Below are positions 54,169-63,045 of a stretch of DNA of 64,000 nucleotides, piece by piece. Below the pieces are notes generated by a model, which did not search any database, was not told the DNA's origin, and saw nothing but the letters and a program-made list of their open reading frames with translations. Both the position numbers and the translations under genes were made by a program. The first letter of the stretch is position 1. Every line of letters starts with the position of its first letter. Source of the DNA: DATCHW01 sp036508135 (lineage in GTDB: Bacteria; Bacteroidota; Ignavibacteria; Tepidaquicellales; Tepidaquicellaceae); the NCBI GenBank assembly GCA_036508135.1, contig DATCHW010000015.1, positions 133,125 to 197,124 on the forward strand. The letters are read 5' to 3'.

Positions 54169-55122
54169 ATGAATATTTTAAAAAGTGCATTGTTAATTAC
54201 GACAGGATTTTTATTCTTAACTTCAGCAAACTATGCCCAAAATAATACGACTTATAATTTCCTGAAACTTGATGTGGATGCAAGGTCATCTGCAATGGCA
54301 GGTAATTCTGTGTCAGTAACTAACGATGTTAACGGAATATTTTACAATCCGGCAACTCTGACTTCGCTCGGTAAACCGCAGGCATCTATCGGCTTTTACA
54401 AATATCTGCTCGATATCAACTCGGGAAATGCCGCATATACTCAAAAGTACAAAGATATTGGATATTTCGGTGTAGGTTTAAGATATTTTAATTACGGAAC
54501 ATTTGACAAGTATGATGAATCTTTTAATAATCTCGGAACATTCAGCGCCAATGATTTTGCCTTAACATTGACATACGCCAATAAGTATATTGAAAACCTC
54601 AGCTACGGCGCAAGTTTAAAATTAATATATTCAAATATTGATATCTATAAATCGACAGCAGTAGCTGCTGATCTTGGATTATTGTATCAGATACCCGAAA
54701 CTCAGTGGAATTTCGGATTAAGCTTGTTAAATATCGGAACGCAAATATCTTCCTATGCAGACACCAGAGAAAACCTTCCCCTGGATTTAAGGATTGGTTT
54801 CAATAAGCGTTTGGAGCATTTACCTTTGACATTTTATTTTTCAATATCAAATCTTCTTGACAAAAAAGATAAATTTCTTGATAGATTTAAGGATGTAAGA
54901 TTGGGCGGAGAATTTATTTTAAGTGATAATATATATTTAAGGCTTGGATATAATAACCAGCAGCGTCAGGATTTGAAAACAGGAAGTGCAACCGGAATTG
55001 CCGGATTTTCAGCAGGACTCGGAATCAAGATTGAAGAAAAATATCTTATTGACTATGCATATAATTCTCTCGGAAAAATCGGTTCTACACATAGAATAAA
55101 TGTCGGCTTCTATTTAAAATAA
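54169..55122 (+). CDS. PorV/PorQ-family outer-membrane protein
   Basis: A 317-aa beta-barrel protein with a signal peptide (~1-23, 'TSANYAQ'). The family onset is 'FLKLDVDARSSAMAGNSVSV', then 'GIFYNPATLTSLGK'. Many alternating strands end in an aromatic-rich C-terminus. PorV-type proteins carry T9SS substrates from the translocon to the attachment complex, so this fits with the sorting-domain proteins in this window. It is convergent with mlaD, with a 9-base overlap of the 3' ends. Confidence 0.87.
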   Translation: MNILKSALLITTGFLFLTSANYAQNNTTYNFLKLDVDARSSAMAGNSVSVTNDVNGIFYNPATLTSLGKPQASIGFYKYLLDINSGNAAYTQKYKDIGYFGVGLRYFNYGTFDKYDESFNNLGTFSANDFALTLTYANKYIENLSYGASLKLIYSNIDIYKSTAVAADLGLLYQIPETQWNFGLSLLNIGTQISSYADTRENLPLDLRIGFNKRLEHLPLTFYFSISNLLDKKDKFLDRFKDVRLGGEFILSDNIYLRLGYNNQQRQDLKTGSATGIAGFSAGLGIKIEEKYLIDYAYNSLGKIGSTHRINVGFYLK

Positions 55123-56025
55123 ATTGATTTTTAATCCGTCCTGCCTGATTTTTTTTGTCAGTTTTTCAATTTCTTCGAGCGTTTTATTCAGATTATCGAA
55201 AAATTTATCATCATAGATAAATTTCCCGATACCGCTTTTCCTCATTTGTATATCAGTTGTTATAACATTTATGCTTGTTACAAGACTATCGACTTTAGCC
55301 GTCAGAACCTGAATTTGCTGGAAGGTCTTTTTAAATTCAGGACTATTTTCATCAATTAAACTATTTACATTATCGAGCGCTGTTCCTGCTTTATCAGTTA
55401 TCGATTTCAGTGATACAGTATTATCCCTGACAAGCAGATTCAGGTTTCTCGAAGTAACTTCGAAATTTGATAATGTACTCTTAAGATTTTTCTGCATATT
55501 TTTATCACCGATAATATCATTTAAATTGCCGAGTGCTTTGAGAATATTTTCGTTGGTATTTCCAAAACTTTTGATAAGATTTTTGACTTCGCTTGAAAGT
55601 CCGTTTACATTTCTGATAATCTCACTAATATCCCCGCTCGTTGTACCGGACAAGGTTGATTCGTAATCAATCTCCTCATTTGATCTGCCCGGCGAAATAG
55701 CCAGCTGCTTGCCTCCCATCAGCTCTGCAATAGAGATTTCCAGTTTGTAATCTTTTCTTATTTTAATGCCTCTTTCAAGGTTAAAGAGTACAATTACTGA
55801 ATCGCCTATAAGATTTATTTCTTTCACTTTCCCTTTGCGGACTCCGCTTACCGTAACGGGATCTCCGAGGTTTAACCCGCTTGTATTCTGAAAATAAGCT
55901 TTTAAATCTACAAGATCCTTATTTATCACGAAACCTTTTGCCCAAAATAAAACCGAAATAATGATAGCAATCGCGATGAAAACAAAAATACCGACCTTTA
56001 ACTCAGAAAATTTTCTTTCTGACAT
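55114..56025 (-). CDS. mlaD: MCE/MlaD-family lipid-transport protein
   Basis: Periplasmic substrate-binding part of an Mla-type phospholipid transporter. The 303-aa protein has an N-terminal membrane helix (~11-28), then the MCE domain with 'YFQNTSGLNLGDPVTVSGVRKGKV' split around residue 55. A long helical tail follows ('LIKSFGNTNENILKALGNL'). It is probably the partner of MlaF at 41093 although the genes are 14 kb apart. The mlaE permease is not visible. Confidence 0.88.
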   Translation of the reverse strand: MSERKFSELKVGIFVFIAIAIIISVLFWAKGFVINKDLVDLKAYFQNTSGLNLGDPVTVSGVRKGKVKEINLIGDSVIVLFNLERGIKIRKDYKLEISIAELMGGKQLAISPGRSNEEIDYESTLSGTTSGDISEIIRNVNGLSSEVKNLIKSFGNTNENILKALGNLNDIIGDKNMQKNLKSTLSNFEVTSRNLNLLVRDNTVSLKSITDKAGTALDNVNSLIDENSPEFKKTFQQIQVLTAKVDSLVTSINVITTDIQMRKSGIGKFIYDDKFFDNLNKTLEEIEKLTKKIRQDGLKINLF

Positions 56026-56031
56026 AGTTCT

Positions 56032-56514
56032 TTATTTTGAAATTTCTGTAATTTTATATTCAATAACCCCTGAGGCAACATCCACGTTTACTATATCGCC
56101 GACCTTCTTGCCTAAAAGGCTTTTCCCCAAAGGAGATGCAACGGAAATTTTATCCAATTCGAAATCTGCCTCTTCGGGCGAGACTAATGTAAATTTAATT
56201 TCTTCTTTGTGAGTCAAATCCTGAACAATAATATTTGATAATATGTAAACCTCTCCTTCAGGCATATCTCCATTATCGATTATTTTCACACGGGACAGCA
56301 GGTTTTCAAGCTTCCCGATTTTCATTTCAAGATGGCTTTGAGCCTCTTTTGCCGCATCATATTCAGCATTTTCACTTAAATCACCGTGTCCGCGGGCTTC
56401 TGAAATTTTTTCAGCTATTTTTTTTCTCTCTGCTGTCTTGAGCTCTTTTAATTCATTTTCTAATTCTACTAATCTTGGTCTCCTTAAATATACCGTTGTT
56501 TGCGCCATTTTCAA
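56032..56514 (-). CDS. greA: transcription elongation factor GreA
   Basis: Stimulates RNA cleavage by backtracked RNA polymerase. The 160-aa protein has an N-terminal coiled coil with the acidic tip loop '[16 protein letters not shown]' and the C-terminal FKBP-like domain '[18 protein letters not shown]'. Start 56514 overlaps the ribBA stop by four bases; an internal Met at 56508 is the other choice. Confidence 0.93.
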   Translation of the reverse strand: MKMAQTTVYLRRPRLVELENELKELKTAERKKIAEKISEARGHGDLSENAEYDAAKEAQSHLEMKIGKLENLLSRVKIIDNGDMPEGEVYILSNIIVQDLTHKEEIKFTLVSPEEADFELDKISVASPLGKSLLGKKVGDIVNVDVASGVIEYKITEISK

Positions 56515-57764
56515 TTAATATTAATTTTTTGTTTCGATTTAGATTTATTAAGTAAAATCAAATGACCCAATTTATCGCGTTTGGTCATAAGATAAAATTC
56601 ATTTTCAGGATTTGACTGAATTTCAATCGGTACACGCTCTACAATTTCCAAACCATATGCACTTAAACCTATTATCTTTTTAGGATTATTTGTAAGTAGT
56701 TTAATTTTATGAATTCCTAAATCCCTGAGAATCTGAGCACCTATTCCATAGTCTCTTAAATCAGCTTTAAATCCGAGTTCGAAATTTGCTTCCACTGTAT
56801 CTTTTCCTTTTTCCTGAAGCTGGTATGCTTTCAGTTTATTCAGCAAGCCGATTCCCCTGCCTTCCTGCCTCATATACAATAAAACTCCGTTACCTTCTTT
56901 TTCAATTTTCCTCATCGATTCAATCAGTTGTTCCCTGCAGTCGCATCTTGTTGAACCAAAAATATCTCCGGTAAGGCATTCTGAATGAACTCTCACAAGA
57001 ACCGGCTTTGAAGATTCAATTTTTCCTTTTACTAATGCAATATGTTCTTTTGAATCAACAATACTTTTATATAAATAAATCCTGAACGTACCAAATTTGC
57101 TTGGAAGTTTTGCATTCACCATCCTTTCAATAAGGTTATCCCTTTCAAGGCGGTATTTTATTAAATCCCTGATAGTGATGATTTTCATCTTAAACTTTTT
57201 GGCAATTTTAAACAGTTCGGGAAGACGTGCCATTTCACCATTTTCTTTTAGAATTTCACATAATACACCCGCCGGATAAACTCCTGCGAGTTTAGCAATA
57301 TCCAAAGCGGCTTCGGTATGCCCTGCACGACGTAATACTCCGCCTTTACCGGCTTTTAAAGGGAATATATGCCCCGGTTTCCCGAGGTCCGAAGGTTTTG
57401 TATTATCGGAAATCAATGATTTAATCGTTTTATACCTGTCAAACGCTGATATACCGGTTGTAGTACCGATTTTATAATCAACACTTACGGTAAAAGCAGT
57501 TTCATGCAATGCAGTATTGTACAAAGTCATCATTTCAATATCAAGTTCCTTTAATCGTTTTTCTTCAAGCGGAACACAAATAAGCCCTCCGGCATTTTTC
57601 ACAAGAAAATTTACAAGCTCGGGTGTTGCTTTATCGGCGGCAAATATCATATCCCCTTCGTTTTCACGGTCTTCATCATCCACCACAATAATAATTTTCC
57701 CTTTTTGGAAATCTTCTATTGCAGATTCTATAGAATTAAACTTGAATTTTTCTGCTTTGCCCAT
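56511..57764 (-). CDS. ribBA: bifunctional 3,4-dihydroxy-2-butanone-4-phosphate synthase / GTP cyclohydrolase II
   Basis: Supplies both precursors of riboflavin. Residues ~10-205 are RibB with '[13 protein letters not shown]' and 'GHIFPLKA...LRRAGHTEA'. Residues ~210-410 are RibA with the zinc-binding Cys in '[14 protein letters not shown]' and '[13 protein letters not shown]'. It runs 417 aa with all key residues of both domains. It is translationally coupled to greA. Confidence 0.95.
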   Translation of the reverse strand: MGKAEKFKFNSIESAIEDFQKGKIIIVVDDEDRENEGDMIFAADKATPELVNFLVKNAGGLICVPLEEKRLKELDIEMMTLYNTALHETAFTVSVDYKIGTTTGISAFDRYKTIKSLISDNTKPSDLGKPGHIFPLKAGKGGVLRRAGHTEAALDIAKLAGVYPAGVLCEILKENGEMARLPELFKIAKKFKMKIITIRDLIKYRLERDNLIERMVNAKLPSKFGTFRIYLYKSIVDSKEHIALVKGKIESSKPVLVRVHSECLTGDIFGSTRCDCREQLIESMRKIEKEGNGVLLYMRQEGRGIGLLNKLKAYQLQEKGKDTVEANFELGFKADLRDYGIGAQILRDLGIHKIKLLTNNPKKIIGLSAYGLEIVERVPIEIQSNPENEFYLMTKRDKLGHLILLNKSKSKQKININ

Positions 57765-57816
57765 TAATATTAAAAATTGTTTTTACTTCAATCTATTCAA
57801 AACTAATATCCAAATC

Positions 57817-58161
57817 TTATTTTTTTGCGGGTAATTTATCGGTCAATCCGACTATGTTTCCGACTGCATCCTTCTGAATACGGATTTTTACATTATCCGC
57901 AATTTTAACATATAAGATATTATCTTCAATATGGTCAACCTTGCCGAATATTCCACCGGATGTTATCACTTCATCTCCTACTTTTACGGAACTCAGAAGT
58001 TCTTTTCTTTGCTTTTGTCTTTTTTGCTGAGGTCTTAATATAAGAAAATAAAAAACAACTATAATTAGAATAAAAGGAATAAAAGTCGATATCATCGACA
58101 TAGGACCCGCATCAGGCGCAGCTTGCAGGAATATTCCTGCGAATAAATTAATTAAAGTCAT
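57817..58161 (-). CDS. yajC: preprotein translocase subunit YajC
   Basis: Accessory membrane protein of SecDF. It runs 114 aa with one helix ('STFIPFILIIVVFYFLILRP', ~25-44), then 'QQKRQKQRKELLSSVKVGDEVITSGGIFG' over the join. It lies 31 bases after tgt on the same strand; tgt-yajC is a classic pairing in bacteria. Confidence 0.93.
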   Translation of the reverse strand: MTLINLFAGIFLQAAPDAGPMSMISTFIPFILIIVVFYFLILRPQQKRQKQRKELLSSVKVGDEVITSGGIFGKVDHIEDNILYVKIADNVKIRIQKDAVGNIVGLTDKLPAKK

Positions 58162-58192
58162 GTAATTTCTTGCCTTTCTTTATAATATAGAA

Positions 58193-59329
58193 TTATATTT
58201 TAAATTTATTTGATAAATATTTTTCTAAAAAATCTTTTTTGAAATTCAGGAAGTCATCATTATGAATCGCATTTCTTATACCCTTCATTAAATTCAGATA
58301 GAAGCCGATGTTATGTATGGTCGCAAGCTGCATTCCAAGAATTTCTTTTGCCATAAAAAGGTGCTTTAAATATGCAAGAGAAAAATTTTCTGAAGTATAA
58401 GTCTTACATTCTTCATCAGGAGAATTAAAATTATTTTTAAATCCGCTGTTTTTAAGATTGATTTCACCGTATGTTGTAAAAAGCCTTCCGTGTCTTGCAT
58501 TCCTTGTCGGGAGAACACAATCGAACATATCCACTCCCCTTTCAATGCATTCAAGTAAATCCTGTGGTGTACCAACTCCCATCAGATATCTCGGTTTGTT
58601 CCCGGGAAGAATATCTGTGGATATATCGACTATATCATACATTAATGAAATCTCTTCTCCTACTGCTAAACCGCCTATCGCAAAACCGGAAAAATCTGAT
58701 TGTGCCATTTCGTTAATATGCTCTTTTCTCAAATCCTCAAAAGTACTGCCCTGGCATATAGCAAAAAGAAACTGATTCTTTCCATATAGCGGTTCACTGT
58801 TATTGAATTGTTCAAAGCATCTTTTTTCCCAACGGGTAGTAAGCTTAAGAGATTCCCCGGCTTTTTCATGCGTTGCAGGATTTGCGAGGCACTCATCAAG
58901 AGGCATAACAATATCCGAGCCGATTATGCGTTCAATCTCAATTATCTTTTCAGGCGTAAAAAAATGTTTTGAACCGTCAAGATGAGACGAAAACTCAACA
59001 CCTTCTTCTGTTAACTTTCTAAGGGATGACAAACTGAAAATCTGAAATCCGCCGCTGTCAGTAAGAATGGAATTATTCCAGTTCATAAAATTATGCAATC
59101 CGCCGGCATTTTGTATAACTTCCGGTCCCGGACGCAAATACAAATGATAAGTATTAGCTAAAATAATTCTCGTATCGAATTCTTCAATATCCCTGTTCGT
59201 AATTGCTTTTACTGTCCCTGCTGTTCCAATCGGCATAAAAACCGGAGTTTCAATGATACTGTGCGAGGTTTTAATTAAACCTGTTCTTGCTTTTATTGAA
59301 TCATTATTTGAAAGAACTTCATAAAACAT
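58193..59329 (-). CDS. tgt: tRNA-guanine transglycosylase with reduced zinc site
   Basis: Exchanges guanine-34 for a queuosine precursor in tRNA. The 378-aa protein has 'ILTDSGGFQIFSL', the nucleophile region 'DMFDCVLPTRNARHG' and 'FAIGGLAVGE'. The C-terminal zinc site, normally CxCxxC plus a distal His, reads 'EECKTYTSENF', so only the first Cys and the His of 'YLKHLF' remain. Catalytic residues are otherwise intact. Confidence 0.93.
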   Translation of the reverse strand: MFYEVLSNNDSIKARTGLIKTSHSIIETPVFMPIGTAGTVKAITNRDIEEFDTRIILANTYHLYLRPGPEVIQNAGGLHNFMNWNNSILTDSGGFQIFSLSSLRKLTEEGVEFSSHLDGSKHFFTPEKIIEIERIIGSDIVMPLDECLANPATHEKAGESLKLTTRWEKRCFEQFNNSEPLYGKNQFLFAICQGSTFEDLRKEHINEMAQSDFSGFAIGGLAVGEEISLMYDIVDISTDILPGNKPRYLMGVGTPQDLLECIERGVDMFDCVLPTRNARHGRLFTTYGEINLKNSGFKNNFNSPDEECKTYTSENFSLAYLKHLFMAKEILGMQLATIHNIGFYLNLMKGIRNAIHNDDFLNFKKDFLEKYLSNKFKI

Positions 59330-59332
59330 TAA

Positions 59333-60067
59333 TTATCTTACTTCCTGCCATTCTTTCGAAATGGACTTATTAAAAACCGTAATCGAAACCGAATTTAAAA
59401 CCCAATCCAGAAACACTCTCGCATAACCAAATTTTCGGTATCTGCGGGGAGATTCATAAACTAAGCACTCCTTTAAATAGGAAATTCTGCCTGTTTTTCT
59501 TAACCTTCTGTAGAGGTCAAAATCTTCTCCTGCAGCATAACTTTCTCTATATCCCTTCATTTTAAAAAAATCTTCTCTTCTGATTATATGGCATTCGCCT
59601 CTGCCCATACCCATAAAAAATTTATTAAGAATCCTGACGTAATTATTATAAAACAAATGGAATATCCTGTCTGTTAATTTTTCTTCATCCGGAAATACTT
59701 TCACCGGACAAGCAATTGCGATAATTTTCTTATCGGATAATATTTCATTCAGAGAATTAAAGAACTTATTAATGTCAGAAATTAAAGTATCAGCATTTAA
59801 AAAAATAAGAACATCTCCGAGTGAATTGTTAGCACCTTGATTTCTTCCTCGGGAGATGTTCTGTTTAAACTTTTCTTTATGAACTATAATTTTGTCAACC
59901 GAACCATTTATCAGATTGATAGTATTATCTTTGCTTCCGCCGTCACTGACAATGATTTCAAGGTTGAATTTTTTTTTGACACTTTCGTCAAATTGAGATA
60001 AAATCTGATTTATTAACTTCTCTTCGTTGAGAGTCGGAATAATTATGCTGATTTTATCAAATTGCAT
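59333..60067 (-). CDS. family 2 glycosyltransferase
   Basis: A 244-aa GT-A enzyme. It has the nucleotide-binding onset 'ISIIIPTLNEEKLINQIL', 'IIVSDGGSKDNT' and the metal-binding DxD-like 'FLNADTLI'. A later acceptor region reads 'GRGECHIIRREDFF' and 'AAGEDFDLYRRLRKTGRI'. It ends three bases before tgt. Donor and acceptor sugars are unknown; envelope glycan synthesis is likely. Confidence 0.87.
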   Translation of the reverse strand: MQFDKISIIIPTLNEEKLINQILSQFDESVKKKFNLEIIVSDGGSKDNTINLINGSVDKIIVHKEKFKQNISRGRNQGANNSLGDVLIFLNADTLISDINKFFNSLNEILSDKKIIAIACPVKVFPDEEKLTDRIFHLFYNNYVRILNKFFMGMGRGECHIIRREDFFKMKGYRESYAAGEDFDLYRRLRKTGRISYLKECLVYESPRRYRKFGYARVFLDWVLNSVSITVFNKSISKEWQEVR

Positions 60068-60081
60068 TTTAAAAGATCAAT

Positions 60082-60288
60082 CTATACGAGAGACTTAAGA
60101 CCTTTTTTATCAAGTGTCTTAATTGCTTTAGTAGATATTCTCATTTTTACCCATCTTTTTTCATCTTCGAGCCATATTCTTTTTAACTGAAGATTCGGGT
60201 ATTGTTTTCTTTTTGACCTGTTATTAGCGTGCGAAACGTTGTTTCCGGTTAAAGGTCTTTTTCCTGTGATTTTACAAACTCTTGACAT
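60082..60288 (-). CDS. rpmB: 50S ribosomal protein L28
   Basis: A 68-aa ribosomal protein with 'CKITGKRPLTGNNVSHANNRSKR' split at the middle Asn, and 'VKMRISTKAIKTLDKKGL' at the end. It lacks the zinc-binding Cys set of some L28 proteins (one Cys only). It is preceded by a small basic protein gene and by plsX. Confidence 0.94.
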   Translation of the reverse strand: MSRVCKITGKRPLTGNNVSHANNRSKRKQYPNLQLKRIWLEDEKRWVKMRISTKAIKTLDKKGLKSLV

Positions 60289-60307
60289 TATTATATTCTC
60301 CTGTTAT

Positions 60308-60514
60308 TTATGATTTAAAAAGTTTGTAAGTAGATTCATATACTTTCACGTTCCGGTCGAGGAATTTAAAAGTACCTTTTTCTGTCTTAACAGAATCTAT
60401 AAGCCTTACATTTAGTATCCGGGTTTCTTTGTTCGTGTCCGGACACATAACCATATTTTCTGCTTTTCTTGCTAATTTTGCAGCTTTATCTGCAAATGTT
60501 TGGACTTTTGCCAT
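60308..60514 (-). CDS. small basic protein upstream of rpmB, unknown function
   Basis: A 68-aa protein starting 'MAKVQTFADKAAKLARKA', with a strand-rich second half 'TRILNVRLIDSVKTEKGTFK'. Size, charge and the position next to rpmB recall DUF4295, a ribosome-adjacent small protein of Bacteroidota, but sequence identity is not clear to me. It lies 19 bases before rpmB, so co-expression with ribosomal protein L28 is certain to be high. Confidence 0.7.
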   Translation of the reverse strand: MAKVQTFADKAAKLARKAENMVMCPDTNKETRILNVRLIDSVKTEKGTFKFLDRNVKVYESTYKLFKS

Positions 60515-60578
60515 ATTTTTGTTAAATTAATCAGTTAATATAAACTTATTTAATAACATTTTAAAGTCAATAGAATAT

Positions 60579-61568
60579 CTAAGCGAAGTAATTTGCAATT
60601 GCTTCATTCACCTTTTTTGAAACCATTTCCTCTGCTTTATAAATCATATTCTTTATAGCCAGCGGGGATGAATTTCCATGACCTATTATGCATACTCCAT
60701 TTACTCCCAAAAGAGGAACTCCGCCGTGATCCTGATAATCAAATCCTTTAAGAGCAGCTTTGAGTGTCTTACTAATCAAACCAACCCATATTTTCTTTAA
60801 AAAACCTTTTCTTGCGTATGAAATAAACTTGCTTTTTATCAACCCGAGAACACTCTCTGCGAACTTGACAACGATATTTCCCGTAAAGCCATCGCAGATT
60901 ATCACTTCATATTTTCCGTTCAGGATATCCCTGCCCTCTATATTTCCAATAAAATTCAATTTCGATTTTTCAAGAAGCTTGTATGCTTCAAGTGTAACTT
61001 CATTTCCCTTATTCTTTTCTTCGCCTATGCTAAGTAATCCTACTTTTGGATTAGCAACTCCAAAAGCATGAGAAACATATATACTGCCCATAACTGCAAA
61101 TTCATAAAGATGATTCGGTCTGCAGTCAACAAATGCACCTACATCAAATAACATCGATATCCCTGAATCTGTGGGAAATAATGCACCGGTAGTCGGTCTG
61201 CCTACACCGGGGATTCTTCCGAGTTTTAAGATTGAATTCGCTGTAAATGCACCTGTATTACCGACACTTACTACACCATCCACTTTTTTTTCTTTCAATA
61301 GATTCAAAGCAATATTCATCGATGAATATGGTTTTGTTTTATAAGTATCTGTCGGTATATCTTCCATTGATACAACATCGGAAGCATCTACAACCTTTAT
61401 ATTATTCAGTTCCGTATTATTACTTTTCAAAAAATCTCTTATCAATTTTTCATTACCCACAAGATAAACTTCAAGTGTGTCCGGTTTCTCCCTTGCTGCT
61501 TCTATAGCGCCGAGAATTTCATTTTTTGGGGCAAAGTCCCCTCCCATAGCATCAACCGCTATTCTTAT
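60579..61568 (-). CDS. plsX: phosphate acyltransferase PlsX (likely non-canonical start)
   Basis: Makes acyl-phosphate from acyl-ACP for phospholipid synthesis. The first ATG in frame (61547) lies within the conserved 'VDAMGGDFAPK', so it would remove the first beta-strand. The sequence upstream encodes (ATA)-RIAVDA, which matches the Met-Arg-Ile-Ala-Val start of PlsX with ATA at 61568 in place of ATG. No ATG/GTG/TTG exists between the upstream stop and 61547. Conserved 'SVGNTGAFTANS' and 'GVPLLGVNGVCIIGHG' are present. It forms the yceD-rpmF-plsX cluster. Confidence 0.9.
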   Translation of the reverse strand: MRIAVDAMGGDFAPKNEILGAIEAAREKPDTLEVYLVGNEKLIRDFLKSNNTELNNIKVVDASDVVSMEDIPTDTYKTKPYSSMNIALNLLKEKKVDGVVSVGNTGAFTANSILKLGRIPGVGRPTTGALFPTDSGISMLFDVGAFVDCRPNHLYEFAVMGSIYVSHAFGVANPKVGLLSIGEEKNKGNEVTLEAYKLLEKSKLNFIGNIEGRDILNGKYEVIICDGFTGNIVVKFAESVLGLIKSKFISYARKGFLKKIWVGLISKTLKAALKGFDYQDHGGVPLLGVNGVCIIGHGNSSPLAIKNMIYKAEEMVSKKVNEAIANYFA

Positions 61569-61630
61569 TTTGGTATCAGTTTCCGTATTTTGAGATTTTA
61601 ATTATCTTAGAAGAAATTGATAATTCAGAA

Positions 61631-61816
61631 TTACTTAGACTTTTTTGGAATCACAATACTTTTACCGTCATAAAAGCCGCACGATGAACAGACTTTATGG
61701 GTTAATTTCATCTCACCGCAATTTGGGCAAGCCATCAAAGAAGGAACAGGAGCTTTATAATGTGTTCTTCTTTTCCTTCCTCTTGATTTTGAGTGTCTTC
61801 GTTTTGGATTTGGCAT
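61631..61816 (-). CDS. rpmF: 50S ribosomal protein L32
   Basis: A 61-aa protein, '[20 protein letters not shown]' at the start. Two CxxC pairs ('CPNCGE', 'CSSCGF') form a zinc site. It sits between yceD and plsX, the common bacterial order. Confidence 0.95.
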   Translation of the reverse strand: MPNPKRRHSKSRGRKRRTHYKAPVPSLMACPNCGEMKLTHKVCSSCGFYDGKSIVIPKKSK

Positions 61817-61836
61817 TTTTTATTTTATTTTAATTA

Positions 61837-62349
61837 TTATTTATCACTATCATATAATTTTTTCCAGACAGGATTGATATCATCCTGTGAATTTTCCTTG
61901 TTCAGTAATTCATCGAAATTCTTTTTGCATACCACGCATACACCGTCAATTTCCTCAGGTACATGCCTCATTGGAATTGAGAGCATTAAATAATCTCTCA
62001 AATCTTTTGTAATATCTAAATAATTGTTCAAGACCGGATAAAATCTTATATTATCTTCATCTTTGTCATTGTCTATATCGTGATCTCTTGCCGAAACAGG
62101 CTTATAGAAAAGCTCAAACTCTCCTTCGCACAGATGGTCATAATGTTCAAGGCATCTGTCACATTCAAAATTCAGTATCGTATTGAATTTTACTTTAAGT
62201 TCTAACTGGTAAATATTCTTTACAACGGTAATATCAACGTGAATATTATTCTTTAAAAAATCTTCTTCTAATTCAATTTCCGATGGAGGCAATACATAAT
62301 TGAAATAATGCTCTCCTTCTTTCAGACTTAAAACTTTTATCTTTAACAT
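61837..62349 (-). CDS. yceD: YceD/DUF177 family protein
   Basis: A 170-aa protein linked to 23S rRNA/ribosome assembly in other bacteria. It has the family motif 'FECDRCLEHYDHLCEGEFEL' and a C-terminal 'CVVCKKNFDELL', giving CxxC pairs. It lies 20 bases upstream of rpmF, the conserved arrangement. Confidence 0.88.
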   Translation of the reverse strand: MLKIKVLSLKEGEHYFNYVLPPSEIELEEDFLKNNIHVDITVVKNIYQLELKVKFNTILNFECDRCLEHYDHLCEGEFELFYKPVSARDHDIDNDKDEDNIRFYPVLNNYLDITKDLRDYLMLSIPMRHVPEEIDGVCVVCKKNFDELLNKENSQDDINPVWKKLYDSDK

Positions 62350-62399
62350 AGTAATCCGGCATTAAGAAATTAACCTCTGTAAATCTGAATAAAACCTTT

Positions 62400-62780
62400 T
62401 TAAGCCACTACTTCCTTATATGCATTCACATCGAGGAGATTATTTAATTCATCCTGATTATCCGGTTCAATCTTCACTATCCAGCCGCCAATATACGGGT
62501 CCTGGTTTATTACTGAAGGATTATCATTTATGGCTGTATTAATATCAATTATTCTGCCGGATATCGGGCTGAACACTTCAGATACAGTCTTTACGGCTTC
62601 AATCGTACCGATTGAACCCCCTTGTTTCACGACATCACCGACACTTGCAGTGATATCCAGATAAATAATATCTCCAAGTTCTTTCTGAGCATAATCAGTA
62701 ATACCGATAGTACCGACATTATCTTCTAACTTTAACCATTCATGATCTTTAGTATATTTTAGGTTTTCCGGTATATTCAT
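62400..62780 (-). CDS. gcvH: glycine cleavage system H protein
   Basis: Lipoyl-carrier protein that shuttles the aminomethyl group between P and T proteins. At 126 aa, it has the lipoylated Lys64 in 'GTIEAVKTVSEVFSPISG' and the conserved 'YTKDHEWLKLED' start. Other gcv genes are not in the window. The 265-base spacer to 63045 shows nothing that I can identify. Confidence 0.95.
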   Translation of the reverse strand: MNIPENLKYTKDHEWLKLEDNVGTIGITDYAQKELGDIIYLDITASVGDVVKQGGSIGTIEAVKTVSEVFSPISGRIIDINTAINDNPSVINQDPYIGGWIVKIEPDNQDELNNLLDVNAYKEVVA

Positions 62781-63045
62781 TTGTTTTCCAATTAATTTTT
62801 AAAAACAAGACCTTAAATTTAAGAAAATAAGTATTTTAATTCAATTCCTAATTTTATAACCTTAGTCCAGGATAATGTTTAGGAAAATATGTTAAAAATC
62901 CTTTTGTCATCCAGAATTAATTCCCCCTCGTTCACAAGTACCTTTTGGGTCATTCCCAACACGTAATAAGTCAATAAAAATATAATATTTTTAATTTTTT
63001 ATATTTAATTTTTAATATATTTTGTCTTTGCCTTTTATCTTAAAC

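Noticed and set aside
57765..57816. FMN riboswitch before ribBA
   Set aside because: Only ~52 bases separate ribBA from yajC, too short for the aptamer, and the conserved RFN core is not seen.
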